DNA of 63,673 nucleotides, from NCBI GenBank assembly GCA_017938405.1, contig JAGBBP010000039.1:1-63673 (forward strand), read 5' to 3'. Below the pieces are notes generated by a model. The model searched no databases. It was not told the DNA's origin and saw only the letters and a program-made list of their open reading frames with translations. Positions 32,448 to 40,091 of the stretch are shown here, in pieces; the first letter of the stretch is position 1; every line of letters starts with the position of its first letter. The translations under genes were made by a program, and so were the position numbers. Origin of the DNA: Lachnospiraceae bacterium (GTDB taxonomy: Bacteria; Bacillota; Clostridia; Lachnospirales; Lachnospiraceae).

Positions 32448-32588
32448 GGATGTGACCTCCTTTCAAATGTTAGCGGCTCTCCGCTATTTTTCTTCCGCCC
32501 GTGTCCTGCCGGGCAATGTTATAAGGTTTGGTAAACGGTGCGGCGTGTGCCGACCGTTACCATATTTATTCTTCGTTTGAGTAAAAGA
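32448..32588 (-). other. Spacer rpsS-rplV with three consecutive hairpins
   Basis: A 141-base gap inside the otherwise tightly packed S10 operon. On the minus strand three stems follow one another: TGGTAACGGT/ACCGTTTACCA (32529-32562), GCCCG/CGGGC (32497-32514) and TAGCGG/CCGCTA (32471-32486). No T-run follows any of them, so they look like mRNA structure or processing sites and not terminators. Confidence 0.45.
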
Positions 32589-32867
32589 CTATCTACGAGC
32601 CTTCTTCTCATCCTTACCGTGACCACGATAGGTTCTGGTAGCTACGAACTCACCGAGCTTGTGACCAACCATATCTTCGGTTACGTATACCGGTACATGC
32701 TTTCTTCCGTCATGAACAGCGATTGTAAGACCAACCATCTGCGGGAAGATAGTGGAACGGCGGGACCAGGTCTTGATAACCTGCTTGTCACCGGACTGCA
32801 CAACTGCATCTACCTTTTTCAATAAGTGAGCATCCGCGAACGGGCCCTTCTTTAATGAACGTGCCAT
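32589..32867 (-). CDS. rpsS: 30S ribosomal protein S19
   Basis: Small-subunit head protein that binds near the A-site tRNA. It has 92 residues: [20 protein letters not shown], then [20 protein letters not shown] and [20 protein letters not shown]. Standard position after rplB. Confidence 0.98.
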   Translation of the reverse strand: MARSLKKGPFADAHLLKKVDAVVQSGDKQVIKTWSRRSTIFPQMVGLTIAVHDGRKHVPVYVTEDMVGHKLGEFVATRTYRGHGKDEKKARR

Positions 32868-32899
32868 TTTGGTTTACCTCCTTTTACCTGGACGCGCGA

Positions 32900-33748
32900 T
32901 TACTTCGCTAACGCCTTACCATCTCTTCTTCTTACAATCAGCTTGTTGGACTGCTTATTCTTCTTACGGGTCTTAAGACCGAGAGCCGGCTTACCCCACG
33001 GGGTAACAGGGCCCGGACGACCGATACCGGTCTTACCTTCACCACCACCGTGCGGGTGATCGTTCGGGTTCATTACGGAACCGCGTACAGTCGGGCGAAT
33101 ACCCATGTGACGCTTACGTCCTGCCTTACCGATGTTAATAAGCTCGTGATCGATGTTACCAACCTGACCGATGGTTGCACGGCAGATAATCGGAACCATT
33201 CTCATCTCACCGGACGGGAGACGAAGGGTTGCGTACTTGCCTTCCTTAGCCATCAGCTGTGCGCTGTTACCAGCGGAACGAACCAGCTGACCACCCTTAC
33301 CCGGGTAAAGCTCGATGTTATGAATTTCAGCACCAACCGGGATGTTCTGGAGCGGTAAGCAGTTACCTACTCTAACTTCTGCGGTTGCACCGTTCATAAC
33401 GGTCTGGCCTACCTTTAAGCCGTTCGGCGCAAGGATGTAGGACTTGGAACCGTCTGCATAGCAGATAAGTGCAATGTTTGCGGTTCTGTTCGGATCGTAC
33501 TCGATGGTCTTAACCGTTGCCGGGATACCATCTTTGCTGTTTCTCTTGAAGTCGATGATTCTGTACTTTCTTCTGGAACCACCGCCCTGATGTCTTACGG
33601 TAATCTTTCCCTGATTGTTACGACCTGCATTCTTCTTTAAAGAAGTTACTAAGGACTTCTCCGGTGTGCTCGTTGTGATTTCGGAGAAATCGGAGCCGGT
33701 CATATTTCTTCTGGAAGGTGTATATGGGTTATAAGTTTTGATTCCCAT
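32900..33748 (-). CDS. rplB: 50S ribosomal protein L2
   Basis: Highly conserved protein needed for subunit joining and the peptidyl-transferase region. It has 282 residues: [20 protein letters not shown], the RNA-binding [18 protein letters not shown], then [20 protein letters not shown] with the conserved histidine, and the end [18 protein letters not shown]. It lies 62 bases after rplW. Confidence 0.99.
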   Translation of the reverse strand: MGIKTYNPYTPSRRNMTGSDFSEITTSTPEKSLVTSLKKNAGRNNQGKITVRHQGGGSRRKYRIIDFKRNSKDGIPATVKTIEYDPNRTANIALICYADGSKSYILAPNGLKVGQTVMNGATAEVRVGNCLPLQNIPVGAEIHNIELYPGKGGQLVRSAGNSAQLMAKEGKYATLRLPSGEMRMVPIICRATIGQVGNIDHELINIGKAGRKRHMGIRPTVRGSVMNPNDHPHGGGEGKTGIGRPGPVTPWGKPALGLKTRKKNKQSNKLIVRRRDGKALAK

Positions 33749-33810
33749 TGTTGTTACTCCTTTCGTCTGCGTTACGCAATATCTTGTGTTCTATTCTCTA
33801 CGTACGCGAA

Positions 33811-34110
33811 TTATAAACCTGCGAAAATCTCAATTTCAGCGCTGTCAGCGGTAAGCTGTACAATTGCCTTCTTCATCTTAGCAGTCTTACCGAAAACCAT
33901 GCCGCGTCTGCGGGTCTTTCCGTCTAAGTTCATGGTGTTTACGCTTGCAACCTTGGTGCCTGCGAACATCTTCTCAACTGCTTCCTTAATCTGCTGCTTC
34001 GTTGCATCCGGATGTACGGAGAACGTGTACTTCTTCTCGCTCATGGAGTTCATACTCTTCTCGGTTACTACCGGCTTTAAGATAACGTCATAATACTTTA
34101 AATCTGCCAT
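33811..34110 (-). CDS. rplW: 50S ribosomal protein L23
   Basis: Exit-tunnel protein and docking site for trigger factor. It has 99 residues: MADLKYYDVILKPVVTEKSM, then YTFSVHPDATKQQIKEAVEK and NTMNLDGKTRRRG. Its start overlaps the rplD stop by one base. Confidence 0.98.
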   Translation of the reverse strand: MADLKYYDVILKPVVTEKSMNSMSEKKYTFSVHPDATKQQIKEAVEKMFAGTKVASVNTMNLDGKTRRRGMVFGKTAKMKKAIVQLTADSAEIEIFAGL

Positions 34111-34730
34111 TATGCGTACACCTCCTCAATCTGAGCAACAGCTTCCTTGGTGATAACAACGTTGTTATACTTAAGAACGTCGTATACGTTTACGCTACCG
34201 GAAAGAACGGTTCTTACCTCCGGGATATTTCTTGCGGAAAGGATTACGTTATCATCCTTCTTATCAAGAACAACAAGCGCCTTGTTCACCTTGAGGTTAT
34301 CAAGAACTGCTGCCATCTTCTTGGTCTTAATCTCGTCAAATGCGAGACCGTCTACTACGATAAACTTCTCCTCAGCAACCTTAGCGGATAATGCAGACTT
34401 GATAGCAGCTGCCTTTTCCTTCTTGTTCATCTTTACGGAGTAGTCTCTCGGCTTCGGAGCGAATACTACGCCACCGTGAGTCCACTGCGGAGCTCTGGTG
34501 GATCCCTGTCTTGCATGACCGGTACCCTTCTGTCTCCACGGCTTTCTTCCGCCGCCGCTTACTTCTGCACGAGTATTTGCGCTCTGTGTGCCCTGACGCT
34601 TGTTAGCGAGCTGGCTCACAACAGCCAAATGCATCAAATGCTCATTTACTTCTACACCGAACACAGCGTCGTTGAGCTCTAAAGTGCCAACTTCCTTGCC
34701 TTCGATATTATAAACCTTAACACTAGCCAT
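34110..34730 (-). CDS. rplD: 50S ribosomal protein L4
   Basis: Exit-tunnel protein of 206 residues; in E. coli it also controls the S10 operon by leader attenuation. It has MASVKVYNIEGKEVGTLELN, then the tunnel loop RPKPWRQKG-like GGGRKPWRQKGTGHARQGST near residues 60-79 and WTHGGVVFAPKPRDYSVKMN. The structured leader upstream of rpsJ makes a similar feedback possible here, though not shown. Confidence 0.98.
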   Translation of the reverse strand: MASVKVYNIEGKEVGTLELNDAVFGVEVNEHLMHLAVVSQLANKRQGTQSANTRAEVSGGGRKPWRQKGTGHARQGSTRAPQWTHGGVVFAPKPRDYSVKMNKKEKAAAIKSALSAKVAEEKFIVVDGLAFDEIKTKKMAAVLDNLKVNKALVVLDKKDDNVILSARNIPEVRTVLSGSVNVYDVLKYNNVVITKEAVAQIEEVYA

Positions 34731-34758
34731 TTTTAAGTTCCTCCTTTCTTAAAGCTTC

Positions 34759-35394
34759 TTAGTTTGCGCTCTTTACGGTTTCCTTTAAGATAACCAAAGC
34801 CTTCTTCGGTCCCGGTACTGCACCCTTAACGAGGATTAAGTTGTTCTCAACATCAACCTTTACTACCTCGAGGTTCTGAACCGTTGCCTTTACATTACCG
34901 GTGTGTCCCGGCATGTGCTTGCCCTTGAATACACGACCCGGAGTCGTTGCTGCACCGTTGGAACCTGCATGTCTGTGATACTTGGAACCATGCTTCATCG
35001 GTCCTCTGGATAAGCCGTGTCTCTTGATGGCACCCTGGAAGCCCTTACCCTTCGTAATACCGGTAGCGTCGATCTTGTCTCCGTCTGCGAAGATGTCAAC
35101 CTTGATTTCCTGACCTACGGTGTACTCAGAGCTGTTGTCAAACTTGAACTCCTTAAGAAATCTCTTGTTAGCAACACCTGCCTTAGCAAATGTGCCCTTG
35201 CGCGGCTTGTTTACGAGAACGTCTCTGATCTCGCCGAAGCCAACCTGTACTGCCTCGTAACCGTCGTTGTCAACCGTCTTAACCTGGGTTACAACGTTCG
35301 GGGCAGCCTGCAATACGGTAACCGGTACTAATACGCCGTCCGCATTGAAGATCTGGGTCATTCCGACCTTCGTTGTTAATAACGCTTTCTTCAT
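34759..35394 (-). CDS. rplC: 50S ribosomal protein L3
   Basis: Early-assembly large-subunit protein near the peptidyl-transferase centre. It has 211 residues: [20 protein letters not shown], then [20 protein letters not shown] with the modified-glutamine region, and [20 protein letters not shown]. It starts after AGGAGGTGCAAA; 171 bases separate it from rpsJ, with a strong hairpin just before its ribosome binding site. Confidence 0.98.
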   Translation of the reverse strand: MKKALLTTKVGMTQIFNADGVLVPVTVLQAAPNVVTQVKTVDNDGYEAVQVGFGEIRDVLVNKPRKGTFAKAGVANKRFLKEFKFDNSSEYTVGQEIKVDIFADGDKIDATGITKGKGFQGAIKRHGLSRGPMKHGSKYHRHAGSNGAATTPGRVFKGKHMPGHTGNVKATVQNLEVVKVDVENNLILVKGAVPGPKKALVILKETVKSAN

Positions 35395-35411
35395 TTTGCA
35401 CCTCCTGTGAA

Positions 35412-35453
35412 TCTACAGCGGATTGAATCCCTGTGGGACTCAATCATCCTAGA
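35412..35453 (-). other. Strong hairpin just before the rplC ribosome binding site
   Basis: On the minus strand, TCTA, then GATTGA and TCCC pair with GGGA, TCAATC and TAGA, leaving a 3-base loop. It ends 5-8 bases before the AGGAGG of rplC. There is no T-run. It could affect rplC translation or be a processing site. The 110 bases between it and rpsJ contain two similar blocks, GGTCCAAGC and GGCCCAAGC. Confidence 0.5.
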
Positions 35454-35565
35454 TGGTCTATCCGGATGCTTGGGCCTTACTCTGTTATAGATAAGACGCT
35501 TGGACCCTGTATATAAACCCTAAGGATTTTTACTAACTTGTTTTGTTACTTCTCACTGACCAAGA

Positions 35566-35883
35566 TTACTTCGTCTTCATCTTAATGTCAATGAACACAC
35601 CTGCCGGCATTTCCAGTCTGGAAAGAGCATCAACCATCTTCTGGTTCGGAGCAATTACATCGATGAGTCTCTTGTGAGTTCTCTGCTCGAACTGCTCACG
35701 GCTGTCCTTATACATATGCACTGCACGGAGAATGGTAACTACTTCCTTCTTCGTCGGCATCGGCACCGGACCGCTTACCTTACTTCCCGCCTTCTTTGCG
35801 GTTTCGATGATCTTTGCTGCGGATGCATCTACTAACTGATGATCATACGCCTTGAGTGTGATTCTCATTACTTGACTTGCCAT
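35566..35883 (-). CDS. rpsJ: 30S ribosomal protein S10 (NusE)
   Basis: Small-subunit head protein and, as NusE, a transcription antitermination factor. It has 105 residues: [20 protein letters not shown], then [16 protein letters not shown], the loop [15 protein letters not shown] and the end [13 protein letters not shown]. The ATG at 35881-35883 follows AAGGAGGCGAC at a rather long distance. It is the first gene of the S10 operon, 275 bases after the predicted transcription start. Confidence 0.98.
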   Translation of the reverse strand: MASQVMRITLKAYDHQLVDASAAKIIETAKKAGSKVSGPVPMPTKKEVVTILRAVHMYKDSREQFEQRTHKRLIDVIAPNQKMVDALSRLEMPAGVFIDIKMKTK

Positions 35884-36158
35884 AAAAAAAGTCGCCTCCT
35901 TTTCGCACTTAATTTCAGTACGACAAGCGGTGACTGTACACTCTCCCGTGTGTTTCGCGCCTGTCCGAACAAAAACCCGAGCGCAAGGCTCGGCATCCCC
36001 GGACAATTCCCGATTATCATCACGGTTTATCTGCCTATCAGCAGAAGCTGTATTGTACAGTGACTTGTCGCCAGTTTCCTAACTTGACATTCGCTCCACG
36101 GAAAACCCGCGTATGGCACGCGGCAACCTCACGCTTCATAGCTATCAACGTCACAGCA
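35884..36158 (-). promoter_or_regulatory. Structured leader of the S10 operon
   Basis: A 275-base 5' leader on the minus strand without a gene. A long-range stem pairs 35921-35927 (CGACAAG) with 36064-36070 (CTTGTCG) and 35933-35940 with 36054-36061 (ACTGTACA/TGTACAGT), enclosing an inner stem TGTCCG/CGGACA (35962-35967 with 36000-36005) and an intrinsic-terminator hairpin at 35971-35993. The arrangement fits attenuation, possibly by L4 as known in enterobacteria; the ligand or protein is inferred. A further hairpin GCCGCGTG/CACGCGGC lies near 36100-36125. Confidence 0.65.
35971..35993 (-). terminator. Attenuator-like terminator in the S10 leader
   Basis: On the minus strand, CCGAGC/GCTCGG with loop CTTGC is followed by a G and TTTTT. 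It lies 88 bases before rpsJ, inside the leader, so it would stop transcription before the operon unless bypassed. Confidence 0.7.
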
Positions 36159-36164
36159 AGAATG

Positions 36165-36193
36165 ATTATACACGATACAGGAAATAATTGCAA
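36165..36193 (-). promoter_or_regulatory. S10 operon promoter
   Basis: On the minus strand there is -35 TTGCAA (36188-36193), a 17-base spacer and -10 TATAAT (36165-36170). It has the same boxes and spacing as the rpmJ promoter. Poly-A/T tracts (36200-36215) lie just upstream, like an UP element, then giant hairpin B1. Confidence 0.85.
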
Positions 36194-36220
36194 GTACTTT
36201 TTAAAAAAAATTTCTTAGCG

Positions 36221-36420
36221 GTTTGTTGCAGGGTGAGCAAGGATACAAAACGTCCATACCAGCGAAAGAATTCCTCAAGAACCCGCTCTCGCTCTTGCAG
36301 CAACGTAGCGGTACTAGGCTCGATACTACCTCGCCAAGTGCCGACGTTGCCTTAAGGTTCTCTACAGAATTCTTTCACTGATACGGACTTTGGTATTGTT
36401 TTATTCTCCCTGCAACAACC
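36221..36420 (-). repeat. Giant hairpin element B, copy 1
   Basis: A 200-base inverted structure. Outer arms GGTTTGTTGCAGGG (36221-36234) and CCCTGCAACAACC (36408-36420) pair, followed inward by GAAAGAATTC with GAATTCTTTC (36263-36272 with 36368-36377). The core on the minus strand contains GCAACGT/ACGTTGC around CACTTGGCGAGGTA and TCGAGCCTAGTAC, then GAGCGAGAGCG, closed by GAACC/GGTTC. The same core, with changed but still paired stems, is at 37368-37565 in opposite orientation. It ends 28 bases upstream of the S10 -35 box. No gene inside. Confidence 0.8.
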
Positions 36421-36493
36421 CCTTCAACTTAGTCTCCATAAAAAACAAGTTTCCTGTTCAACGCAGGCGAAGAAGAATGCTGTTATAAATCAC

Positions 36494-36538
36494 AAAGAGC
36501 GACGTAGGTGTACAAATCGCAAAGCCACGTCGCTCTTT
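36494..36538. terminator. Terminator hairpin after the repeat-containing XRE gene
   Basis: A perfect 12-pair stem AAAGAGCGACGT (36494-36505) / ACGTCGCTCTTT (36527-36538), 15 bases after the stop codon. The T-run is short. Confidence 0.65.
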
Positions 36539-36552
36539 GAATCATTTCATTA

Positions 36553-37227
36553 TCAGATTGACTTCTTCAATACCTTTACCGCCAATTCTTTCACATCGTC
36601 TTCATCCATAAAAGGAAGATATCCTTCTATCTTTTCTCCCCGTTCCATAGCCTGCCGTGCGAACTCCTTTACATCATCCTCATCCATGAATGGCAAATAT
36701 GTTCCTATTGCTTCCCCTTGTTCCTTTGCCCGCAACGCAAATTCCTTTATATCATCCTCATACAGAAACGGTAGAAAGCCCTCTATCGCTTCTCCCTGTT
36801 CCATTGCCTGCAACGCGAATTCCTTCACATCATCCCCGTCCATAAACGGTAGCATTCCGTGAATTGCCTTCCAATCAAGCTTATCTGCATTTGCAACAAT
36901 CGTATCCACCTGATCCGGCTTTAATATAGGAAGCACTGCACTGACATCCTCTGCCGACGGGTTTTGATTCATGATGTACTCTTCAATACGGTCATTGACT
37001 GCAGCCTCTGCAAGCGGAGAACTTTCTCCTAATAATTCGTCTAATGTAACCCCGAAAATCTCCGCCAGCTCCGGGAGCTTGGATATGTCGGGCATACTGT
37101 TGCCTCGTTCCCAATTAGATACCGCCTGAAAACTGATTCCCATCCGGTCAGCCAGTTCCATTTGTGTCATATTCCCTTCTTTTCGAAGAGTAGAAATCTT
37201 CTTTCCTATTTTTTTCATATCAAACAT
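36553..37227 (-). CDS. XRE regulator with C-terminal 26-residue tandem repeats
   Basis: A 224-residue protein. Residues 4-60 are a Cro/C1-type helix-turn-helix (LRKEGNMTQMELADRMGIS, then FQAVSNWERG). From about residue 85 on it consists of about five tandem units of 26-27 residues with the core LPFMDEDDVKEFA and QGEAIEG, the last four very similar. Such acidic helical repeats probably form a solenoid for protein contact or sensing. ATG at 37225-37227 with GAGGG upstream. A perfect 16-base palindrome lies 27 bases upstream. The gene is flanked on both sides by inverted copies of hairpin element B. The ligand is unknown. Confidence 0.85.
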   Translation of the reverse strand: MFDMKKIGKKISTLRKEGNMTQMELADRMGISFQAVSNWERGNSMPDISKLPELAEIFGVTLDELLGESSPLAEAAVNDRIEEYIMNQNPSAEDVSAVLPILKPDQVDTIVANADKLDWKAIHGMLPFMDGDDVKEFALQAMEQGEAIEGFLPFLYEDDIKEFALRAKEQGEAIGTYLPFMDEDDVKEFARQAMERGEKIEGYLPFMDEDDVKELAVKVLKKSI

Positions 37228-37253
37228 GGTCATCCCTCTTTCATGAGAAAATT

Positions 37254-37269
37254 TGAAAAAGCTTTTTCA
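37254..37269. promoter_or_regulatory. 16-base perfect palindrome upstream of the XRE gene
   Basis: TGAAAAAGCTTTTTCA, centred about 35 bases before the start codon. It is a plausible autoregulatory operator. No good -35/-10 pair is seen beside it. Confidence 0.5.
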
Positions 37270-37367
37270 TACATTCATCCTAACACTTTTTCTTTTTTCT
37301 ATCCAACAAGTCGTAGTTGAGTTTTGCACCAATATAGGTTCAATTATAAGTTGAACTTCTCGTAACT

Positions 37368-37565
37368 CCCCTTGCGTGCAGGTCCCATCCCACAAAAAAG
37401 GCGGCCACACAAATGATTTCTAAGGGAACCATAAGCAAACGTCAGCACTTGGCGAGGTATTGTCGAGCCTAGTACTGCTACGTTTGTGCATGAGCGAGAG
37501 CGCGTTCCCGGGAAATTATTTGTGTGGCCGGCTTGTTATGTATCCCCCTACCTGCACGCAAGGGG
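37368..37565 (+). repeat. Giant hairpin element B, copy 2
   Basis: A 198-base inverted structure. The outer arm CCCCTTGCGTGCAGGT (37368-37383) pairs perfectly with 37550-37565. Inside, GGCCACACAAAT pairs with ATTTGTGTGGCC and GGGAAC with GTTCCC. The core has CAAACGT/ACGTTTG where copy 1 has GCAACGT/ACGTTGC: two base pairs changed on both sides, a compensatory pattern. The loops CACTTGGCGAGGTA, TCGAGCCTAGTAC and GAGCGAGAGCG are nearly identical to copy 1. It lies 17 bases 3' of the yccF stop. Confidence 0.82.
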
Positions 37566-37582
37566 CGATACTCCAATTCCAA

Positions 37583-37987
37583 TCACCAATTCTTCCATTC
37601 TTCCCATTCTTTGATAACTTCATGCTTTTTGTCCACTTCGATTCCGAATGGTGCCATTCCGACAGTCAATAGACGGAAATATACCTTTCCGATCGGTGCT
37701 CCCACCAAGGTAATACAGAATGCCGCGCCTATCATTGCATACAACAAAAAGATAAGAATTCCGAACGGTATAAATATCATATTGGCAACAAAGTTCTTTG
37801 CAAAGTTGCTCTCCACCTCTACGTCATCGTTAAACGGATGCAATGCAAACTTTGCCACTTCTAACAACTGCTTGCCCAACGGCTTTCCGATAATGGTGGC
37901 GCAAAACAACAAGCCTAAAAGCCCCCAAAATATCACAGATACAAATCCGCCTAAAATAAAAAACAATACATTCCCCAATTCTTTCAT
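37583..37987 (-). CDS. yccF: YccF-domain inner-membrane protein
   Basis: A 134-residue protein with two similar halves, each with a membrane segment followed by a G-x-P-x-G motif: IIGKPLGKQLLEVAKFALHPF (about residues 31-51) and LVGAPIGKVYFRLLTVGMAPF (about 93-113). This duplicated pattern is the YccF (DUF307) domain. Function is not known. It is monocistronic as far as can be seen, and its 3' end runs directly into hairpin element B copy 2. Confidence 0.88.
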   Translation of the reverse strand: MKELGNVLFFILGGFVSVIFWGLLGLLFCATIIGKPLGKQLLEVAKFALHPFNDDVEVESNFAKNFVANMIFIPFGILIFLLYAMIGAAFCITLVGAPIGKVYFRLLTVGMAPFGIEVDKKHEVIKEWEEWKNW

Positions 37988-38097
37988 TTGTTTTACCTTC
38001 CCTTCTTTTCTGTCTTTCTCTTTCGCCCATCAACTTTGAATTCTAATTTACCCGGGCGTCCTTTCTAAGTATAGCACAATCCGTAAAAAAATGGTAG

Positions 38098-38146
38098 TAA
38101 AAAAACGTCTCTTCCGGAATCTTTTCTCAATCCGGAAGAAACGTTT
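38098..38146 (-). terminator. Rho-independent terminator of the ABC exporter operon
   Basis: On the minus strand a long stem (AAACGT and CTTCCGGA pairing with TCCGGAAG and ACGTTT, with one bulge) is followed by TTTTTTT, about 110 bases after the second exporter gene. Confidence 0.8.
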
Positions 38147-38252
38147 CCTGTTTCCTCTATGGCGAAGTTTTTCTGGCCCCACCGCTCCCATTTTCAAAGT
38201 TTTTCTATCCACCATATTATATAGAAGAAACACACTCTCTGTTACGTCATTC

Positions 38253-40091
38253 TCAGGTTGCCTCTACATAATATTGTGCCTGGGCCGCAAACAGCTCCGC
38301 ATAAATACCGTTTTTCTTATCCACCAGTTCGTCATGGGTACCGTACTCTTTGATTGTATTTTCCGCAAACACCGCAATCCGGTCACAGAACTTGCAACTG
38401 GACAGGCGATGGGAAATATAAATTGCGGTCTTGCCGCCTACCAGGGTATCAAAACTGCGGTAAATATCATACTCCGCCACCGGGTCCAACGCCGCCGTCG
38501 GCTCGTCCAATATAACAATCGGCGCATTCTTATACAAAGCTCTGGCAATGGCGGTTTTCTGCTGCTGTCCGCCGGAAAGCTCCGTACCCTTTTCGTCAAA
38601 GCTCTTATAGAGCATGGTATCCAACCCCTGGGGCAGCTTCTGTGCATCCTCATAGAAGCCGGACAGTTCCAATACCCGGTTCACTTCTTCCTCTCTCACC
38701 GTATCGCTTAACGCAATGTTATCTTTCAGACTAAAAGCAAACAGCTGGAAATCCTGGAATACCACTGCAAACAGCTTCCGGTACTCCTCTTCGGAATACT
38801 CTTTAATATTGATTCCGTCGATTAAGATTTCACCCTCGGTTACATCATACAAGCGGCAAAGCAACTTGATAAAGGTGGTCTTTCCGGCACCGTTTAATCC
38901 TACCACCGACAAATGCTCTCCGGAGGTAATCTTTAAATTAATGTCCTTTAATACATACTGCTCGGAACGCGGATACTTAAAGCTCACATGAGAAAACTCA
39001 ATGACGTGCTTTTCCCCGGTTACTTTCTTATCCCCCTTAGAAAGCGCCACCGGATACTCCAATAACTTAATAAACTGATAGGCATACACACAACGCTTCG
39101 CAATGTCCTGACAACCCTGCACCACGCCGAGCATTCCTCTGTAAAGCTCGGAAGCAGAGGTAATACACATGGAGAAGTCACCCACCGTAATCTTTTTCAG
39201 GAGTGCCAGCAGTCCGATGTAAAAATAACTGATACCGTCCCTTGCCGCATTAACAACATCCATAGCCCAGGCATTTTTACACTGCTTCTCCGCCATAGTT
39301 GTCCAAACCCCTGCCATCTTCCGGCTCTCCACATCCGTTTTCTTAAGCATCATCTCCGCACTGTCGTACAAACGGATTTCCTTACCGTAGGAAAAGTCTG
39401 CCAGCTGGAACAAAAAGTATCCGAAAATTCGGTTAATGCCCGCCAAATCCTTATAGCTTTCGATTTCAATCTTATTGTTTTTCGCATTGAACATACTGAT
39501 TAATACCAATCCGATGATCTGTACCGGCAAAAGCAGCGGACAGGTTACCAGAATAATGGCGCTGACACCCAAAAGTACGGTGATGTTTCCGATTAGCGTA
39601 TACACGCTGTTTAACACTCCCACAACGCCGCCGCTGTACCAGCTGATACCTTCCTTGGCACGGTTCAGCTGGTCCAATGCCTCCGGATCCTCCGTATGTT
39701 CAAAATCCATCTGCATGGTATGCTCCGCCAAACGGACCTCGAAATATTCGTTAAACCACTCCTCCAGCACACTGCGCCACTGGAATGCCACGTTACTCAT
39801 TACATTGGCAAGAAGGTTGCTTCCACAAATAAGAGCCACATACAGCACCACGTTCTGCAAGTGCTCTGTTGCCGGGGCACCGCCTACAATTAACATTAAC
39901 TCATCAATTAAGAATTTCGGCAAAATCACAATCTGTGCTTTCTGAATCAGCTGTGCCACGAAAAGGATTGCATAAACAACAAACAGGGACGGGCGTTCTT
40001 TCCATGCCACGGAAACCATAAATTTTAAGGTTCTCTTTATCACCTGACGATCTTCCTTTGCCGTCTTCTTCTGTTCCTTATTCTTCGCCAT
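38253..40091 (-). CDS. ABC exporter half-transporter B (membrane plus ATPase)
   Basis: A 612-residue fused exporter subunit with six membrane helices (about residues 35-330), then an ATPase domain: Walker A GLNGAGKTT near 405-413, Q-loop FQDFQLF, signature TELSGGQQQKTAIARAL near 515 and Walker B IVILDEPTAALDP near 540. The ATG at 40089-40091 overlaps the end of half-transporter A by 14 bases and follows AGGAGG. The two genes likely form a heterodimer. The substrate is unknown; the partner XRE gene suggests induction by a compound or stress. Confidence 0.9.
   Translation of the reverse strand: MAKNKEQKKTAKEDRQVIKRTLKFMVSVAWKERPSLFVVYAILFVAQLIQKAQIVILPKFLIDELMLIVGGAPATEHLQNVVLYVALICGSNLLANVMSNVAFQWRSVLEEWFNEYFEVRLAEHTMQMDFEHTEDPEALDQLNRAKEGISWYSGGVVGVLNSVYTLIGNITVLLGVSAIILVTCPLLLPVQIIGLVLISMFNAKNNKIEIESYKDLAGINRIFGYFLFQLADFSYGKEIRLYDSAEMMLKKTDVESRKMAGVWTTMAEKQCKNAWAMDVVNAARDGISYFYIGLLALLKKITVGDFSMCITSASELYRGMLGVVQGCQDIAKRCVYAYQFIKLLEYPVALSKGDKKVTGEKHVIEFSHVSFKYPRSEQYVLKDINLKITSGEHLSVVGLNGAGKTTFIKLLCRLYDVTEGEILIDGINIKEYSEEEYRKLFAVVFQDFQLFAFSLKDNIALSDTVREEEVNRVLELSGFYEDAQKLPQGLDTMLYKSFDEKGTELSGGQQQKTAIARALYKNAPIVILDEPTAALDPVAEYDIYRSFDTLVGGKTAIYISHRLSSCKFCDRIAVFAENTIKEYGTHDELVDKKNGIYAELFAAQAQYYVEAT

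Noticed and set aside
36221..37565. CRISPR array or insertion sequence around the XRE gene
   Set aside because: The repeats are two inverted ~200-base structures, not short direct repeats with spacers, and no transposase is encoded.
38048..38233. 61-codon frame over the exporter terminator
   Set aside because: It covers a clear terminator hairpin and has no family resemblance.
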